Below are positions 6,371 through 9,913 of a stretch of DNA of 9,913 nt, piece after piece. Made by a program: the position numbers and the translations under genes. Location of the stretch: assembly GCA_016841005.1 (NCBI GenBank), contig JAEORG010000291.1, forward strand, positions 1 through 9,913. Reading direction: 5' to 3'. The notes under the pieces were generated by a model. It ran no database searches and was not told the origin of the DNA. It worked only from the letters and a program-made list of their open reading frames with translations. This DNA comes from Candidatus Thorarchaeota archaeon. Its GTDB lineage: Archaea; Asgardarchaeota; Thorarchaeia; Thorarchaeales; Thorarchaeaceae. Position 1 is the stretch's first letter. Each line of letters begins with the position of its first letter.

Positions 6371-9196
6371 GTGTATCTTAAAGGGAGAATAATTTCGGAT
6401 GCACCGCAAGTACTCACAACATTGTTAGTGTTCTCTCTATCTTCAGGAGTCCTAGGAGGAATCCTGTTTTACATGGATAGCGCGGGGCCCTCTGTGTTGG
6501 CAGAGATGACAAATGATATTCCTGTACATATGGAAATCGAATTTACTGAGTCATACTATAATCAGAGCGCTGTGAACCCTCAAGATATTATGAACATCGT
6601 GGAAGAACAGGAAGGAATAGCGAATGTGGAACACATCAAATGGATAGATGGAGAATTTCAAGCCTGGGTGTGGAGAAATCCACTGAAGTTCTATGCATAT
6701 CTTGGAGTGTCACCTACATTTTTCGACACGTTTCCAGACATTGTGTCCCTTGGTGAATCAAATTTGGAACTTGAAGAGGGAGGATGCTATTTAGAGAAAA
6801 CATACTTCGAAGCTGCTGGTTTACATATTGGAGACCAATATACTATCACATGTATATCGGTTGTACTTGGTTGGGAAGGGTTTCAGTATATTTCAAGTAA
6901 TTTTACAGTATTAGGAGTATTCGATTCACAGGGATTCTTAGGGACTCATAATTTCATAGGAACTCAACTTCCTATACTTAGAGCATTTATCACAGCAAAT
7001 GATGTTGAGGAGAGATTCGGGGGTTTGGCTCATGCTCCCAAAAATGGTATCAAAGAGGTAATCTGGGCAAAATTTGATAGCAGCTACCTTGCTCAGACAA
7101 TTCCCACAGAGGCAGAGAATAATCTTCAGAATATAAGAAAGAGAATAGAACAGAGAACAGTACCTGACGCGATTGTTGGAAACTATGCTATTCTTAGTGT
7201 TGTGAATTCATACGCTTCTTGGTATTCGAGTATGATGACAATAACAATTGCATTTTCAATTCCCAGCATTATCATGGGAATAGTGTTGGTATATTATACA
7301 TCACAATTGCTTTCGGATAGACAACGCAGGGACATTGGAATGCTACGAGTAAGAGGGGCATCGACACGTCAAGCACTGGAATGGATACTGAGCATTGCTT
7401 TTGTAACTGGAACGATAGGGGGAATAGGAGCCGTTCTAACGGGAATTCTTGCGGCAATTCTTTCTGGTAGTGTTAGAGAACTGCTGGAAATCGAATTGGC
7501 AAGCTCTTCAGGCTTTCTTGTATTGCTGCAACCAGTAACGATTCTGGCAGTTTTTGGATTTTCCTTTGGACTCGGATTGATTGTAGCAATTCCATCTGCA
7601 ATCAAACATATACTTATGCCTGCTAGTGAAGCTCACAAAGAGATTGAACGAGAAAACAATAATCATGAGGAGGAGATGAGCTCTCCAGTAATAGATGTCG
7701 TCGTAATGATAATCTCAGGAGTACTCGTCAGTCAAATCTACCTAATCGTAGGTGGAGGTTATATTTCCTTCAGTAATTGGATAATTTCCGGACTTCTTAT
7801 AGTCAGCTTTGGTACGTTCATCATATTCACAACCAGATTCCTTGCACGCATTTCAATCCCATTCAAGGTTTGGTTAACAAACAGAAGCTACAAACCTACT
7901 CGAACAGTAGGTCTCAGAGTGATTGGGCGATCAACACAACTACGAAGAAAAAGTGAAGCTTTAGGAATCATGTTCATTGCGATGGTATTCACAGCAGGAA
8001 CTTTTGCTGCAATTTCTTCTACAACGGGAACAAGCCATATAGAAGACCTCATCGAATTTCAGGTAGGTGGTGACATCGTCTTAGACGTGAATCCCGCATA
8101 TGAGAACATGACACAAGATTTTACCAATTTAATCGAAGCCGTGGACGGTGTTCAAGAAGCGAGCGCGATGTTATCCTGGTTTGCTCTAGTCAATTATCGA
8201 ACTTTAGGTCCAGTTGTAGACCTCGATTATAATCGCACTGTTTCTGTTTTTGGTATACAACCTGAAGCCTGGTTTAGAACAGCCTTTTTCGAGTCTGACT
8301 TTACCGTGGAGCACTTACCTGAGGAAGCATTGTCAATTATGGCAAGTAATAATCAGAATATCATTACTTCATTCAAACCAACAATTGGCTATGATATCGC
8401 AGCTGATCGAAGCTACTCCTCAATTTATGGAAACACTCTCAAGGTACTAATCTACGGACAGACAGTCAGTGAATTCAATGAAATGTCAATTGTTGATATA
8501 ATGTCAGATAATGAAGAGATTGACAGTCAAACATACCTGCCTGGAAAACCAAATGAAGACGATTTCATTCTTATAGACCTGAACTACATGCAACAATTAA
8601 TGAACACAGACAGAGTTGATAGATTCTATATCAAATTAGAAACTGGAGCTAATTATACTCGAGTTTTACAGGAGATTGCAAATATATCTCCTTCGACATT
8701 AGTGAACATTGAATCACCCTATAGTCATATAGACCAAGTGCTTGATACACGAATAAGTCGTTCAATAAATGGAATCTATACTCTGAATATTTTGTTCTCA
8801 CTCTTCTATCTCACTATAGGAATGTGCATAGTGGCTATAGAGAGGAACAGAGGATATCGTAAGCAATTCTCTGTGCTCCGTGCTCTGGGAAGCCATGACA
8901 ATGTTGTTCTGAGTGCATTCCTCATTGACACTATGCTTGGCATCTTCATTGCAGCCCTCATTGGATTATTCACTGGACTACTTCTTAGTCTATTTGTGAT
9001 TCAAACACCGATTGCGTATATTGGAACAAGCACATCTCTGAGTTGGAGCAGGCTACCGATTTCAATGGTAATTCCTGTTGATATCCTCTCGATAGTATTG
9101 GCGCTAAGTTTCATTATTCCAATAATCGCAGCATTTATTGTAACTAAAAGAAGCTTACAGAGTAATCTTGCAGAAAATCTACAATCATCACTATAG
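6371..9196 (+). CDS. ABC transporter permease, two FtsX-like domains (MacB/LolE/FtsX superfamily), second of a pair
   Basis: This 941-residue protein repeats the architecture of its upstream neighbour. About ten membrane helices lie near 12-34, 288-311, 336-364, 381-411, 438-460, 467-490, 529-550, 801-824, 845-876 and 900-925, with extracytoplasmic domains at about 35-287 and 551-800. The coupling regions are clear: DRQRRDIGMLRVRGASTRQ (316-334) and ERNRGYRKQFSVLRALGSHD (824-843). The second is the classical FtsX-type motif. Shared features with the first permease include the N-terminal helix ending (GILFYMDS against GLLIYIDS) and a GGDI motif opening the second outer domain, so the two are diverged tandem duplicates that probably form one heterodimer. 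The outer domains differ strongly, which suggests distinct substrate or partner contacts. The start GTG follows the previous stop directly and has a strong ribosome site (6357-6364). The stop TAG is 5 bases from the stop of a convergent regulator gene. The ATPase partner must lie elsewhere, and the substrate is unknown. Confidence 0.85.
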   Translation: MYLKGRIISDAPQVLTTLLVFSLSSGVLGGILFYMDSAGPSVLAEMTNDIPVHMEIEFTESYYNQSAVNPQDIMNIVEEQEGIANVEHIKWIDGEFQAWVWRNPLKFYAYLGVSPTFFDTFPDIVSLGESNLELEEGGCYLEKTYFEAAGLHIGDQYTITCISVVLGWEGFQYISSNFTVLGVFDSQGFLGTHNFIGTQLPILRAFITANDVEERFGGLAHAPKNGIKEVIWAKFDSSYLAQTIPTEAENNLQNIRKRIEQRTVPDAIVGNYAILSVVNSYASWYSSMMTITIAFSIPSIIMGIVLVYYTSQLLSDRQRRDIGMLRVRGASTRQALEWILSIAFVTGTIGGIGAVLTGILAAILSGSVRELLEIELASSSGFLVLLQPVTILAVFGFSFGLGLIVAIPSAIKHILMPASEAHKEIERENNNHEEEMSSPVIDVVVMIISGVLVSQIYLIVGGGYISFSNWIISGLLIVSFGTFIIFTTRFLARISIPFKVWLTNRSYKPTRTVGLRVIGRSTQLRRKSEALGIMFIAMVFTAGTFAAISSTTGTSHIEDLIEFQVGGDIVLDVNPAYENMTQDFTNLIEAVDGVQEASAMLSWFALVNYRTLGPVVDLDYNRTVSVFGIQPEAWFRTAFFESDFTVEHLPEEALSIMASNNQNIITSFKPTIGYDIAADRSYSSIYGNTLKVLIYGQTVSEFNEMSIVDIMSDNEEIDSQTYLPGKPNEDDFILIDLNYMQQLMNTDRVDRFYIKLETGANYTRVLQEIANISPSTLVNIESPYSHIDQVLDTRISRSINGIYTLNILFSLFYLTIGMCIVAIERNRGYRKQFSVLRALGSHDNVVLSAFLIDTMLGIFIAALIGLFTGLLLSLFVIQTPIAYIGTSTSLSWSRLPISMVIPVDILSIVLALSFIIPIIAAFIVTKRSLQSNLAENLQSSL

Positions 9197-9201
9197 TGAG
9201 A

Positions 9202-9912
9202 TTAACCGAACTTCTCCCGAATCAATTTAATGGTTGCTTCAACAGGATAATGAAATCTTCCGTCCTTTTCATTGAAATAATCATCAAACATGGCGGTTGG
9301 TGCGTTTGCTATATCATGAACAGTCTGCAGGAAGTAGGTATCGATGTACCTCCGCATATGAGTAAGACCACGTAGAAGACCTGTAATCTCAGAGCCATAC
9401 AATCTAATACGTGCTATGTATCGATTTCGGTTTTCCATCATTATCTCACTCGGAAATGGAAGACGATAGAATGAAGAGAGTACACAATCATTGTTCTCAC
9501 TTATTCCCATGAAGACATAGAAGTAAAGTGGCTGTTCGACTCCTTCCAGTATCCACCGATATCCTTTGATTATTCTCTCCTGTTCCATCCGAGTGATTCT
9601 GCGTTTCACTTGCCCACTGGAGAGATCAATACAATCACCAAGTTCTGCAAGCGTTCTATTTGAATCAATCTTCAACTCACGAATGAGTTGGATGTCTTTC
9701 AGATCAAAAGATAGTGGTTTTTGTACTTCCTCGAGGTTGAACTCAACAGCGTCGCCTGAAGCTATACATCCCTCCGATTCTCGAATCCACTGGGACCAAT
9801 CCCAGTTCCAGCCTTTATTGAATTCAAATAATCGAAAATCACCTCTACGTGATTCGTAATCAGTATTTACGAAATAATGATAGTCGTTGATTAGCCCAAC
9901 TTCCTTGAGCGC
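9202..9912 (-). CDS. Lrp/AsnC-like transcriptional regulator, apparently two-module, 5' end outside window
   Basis: The minus-strand frame is open from the window edge to the TAA at 9202-9204, giving 236 visible residues; the true start lies beyond 9913. Counting from the edge, residues 70-120 form an AsnC-type helix-turn-helix. DLKDIQLIREL is followed by RTLAELGDCI, then the recognition helix LSSGQVKRRITRME, then the wing ERIIKGYRW. Residues 121-236 fit the RAM effector/oligomerisation domain (YFYVFMGISENN, RYIARIRLYGSEITGLLRGL) plus a C-terminal tail. The 69 residues before the helix-turn-helix include NDYHYFVNTDYESRRGDF and a tryptophan-rich patch (GWNWDWSQW). They resemble the tail after the second RAM domain, so a first HTH-RAM unit probably lies outside the window. 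Such proteins usually bind DNA and respond to amino acids or other small effectors. A TTG at 9673-9675 is internal to the helix-turn-helix and is not a start. It converges on the permease operon with a 5-base gap. Regulation of the permeases is possible but not shown. Confidence 0.75.
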   Translation of the reverse strand, partial: ALKEVGLINDYHYFVNTDYESRRGDFRLFEFNKGWNWDWSQWIRESEGCIASGDAVEFNLEEVQKPLSFDLKDIQLIRELKIDSNRTLAELGDCIDLSSGQVKRRITRMEQERIIKGYRWILEGVEQPLYFYVFMGISENNDCVLSSFYRLPFPSEIMMENRNRYIARIRLYGSEITGLLRGLTHMRRYIDTYFLQTVHDIANAPTAMFDDYFNEKDGRFHYPVEATIKLIREKFG

Positions 9913-9913
9913 A

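Noticed and set aside
9566..9859. Plus-strand open frame at the right edge
   Set aside because: It is opposite the helix-turn-helix regulator, whose minus-strand frame is open throughout and matches the AsnC family. Its own product is serine-rich with no domain.
1..9913. CRISPR arrays, insertion sequences, attachment sites, replication origin
   Set aside because: Reading through the window shows no regularly spaced repeats, transposase or integrase motifs, long terminal inverted repeats or repeated origin boxes.

Overview
The window reads as a chromosomal segment of an archaeon with moderate GC content (around 40 percent by eye). Four things point to Archaea. Several genes start at GTG with no Shine-Dalgarno sequence but with a TATA-like box about 26 bases upstream, the geometry of leaderless archaeal transcripts. 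The right edge carries an Lrp/AsnC-type regulator. There are two very long FtsX-type permeases of a kind common in archaea. There is also a compact IscS-IscU pair. An Asgard lineage such as Thorarchaeota is possible, but this is a guess from gene style; no marker gene is present to settle it.

Left region (1-1123): the C-terminal third of an IscS/NifS-type cysteine desulfurase runs in from outside the window. It overlaps by 4 bases an IscU-type iron-sulfur scaffold, so sulfur donor and scaffold are translationally coupled. The scaffold is unusual: its second half is a degenerate NADPH-domain-like module related to thioredoxin reductase that has lost both the redox cysteines and most of the nucleotide-binding glycines.

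Middle region (1124-3574): a 225-base spacer holds a hairpin and a promoter candidate. A GNAT acetyltransferase follows, then a protein with a PD-(D/E)xK-like nuclease signature (E, D, ExQ) and a C-terminal winged-helix-like segment, then a beta-class DNA amino-methyltransferase. The last two sit in tandem 32 bases apart and could be an undescribed restriction-modification or other DNA-modification pair, although each has its own promoter candidate.

Right region (3575-9196): two paralogous permeases of 931 and 941 residues, each with about ten membrane segments and two large extracytoplasmic domains. They abut in the same reading frame, separated only by one TGA codon, with a strong Shine-Dalgarno sequence for the second. 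They probably form a heterodimeric MacB/LolCE/FtsX-like transporter core. No ATPase is visible in the window.

Right edge (9202-9913, minus strand): a two-module Lrp/AsnC-like regulator converges on the permeases with only 5 bases between stop codons. It continues beyond the window. No tRNA, rRNA, insertion sequence or CRISPR array was found.
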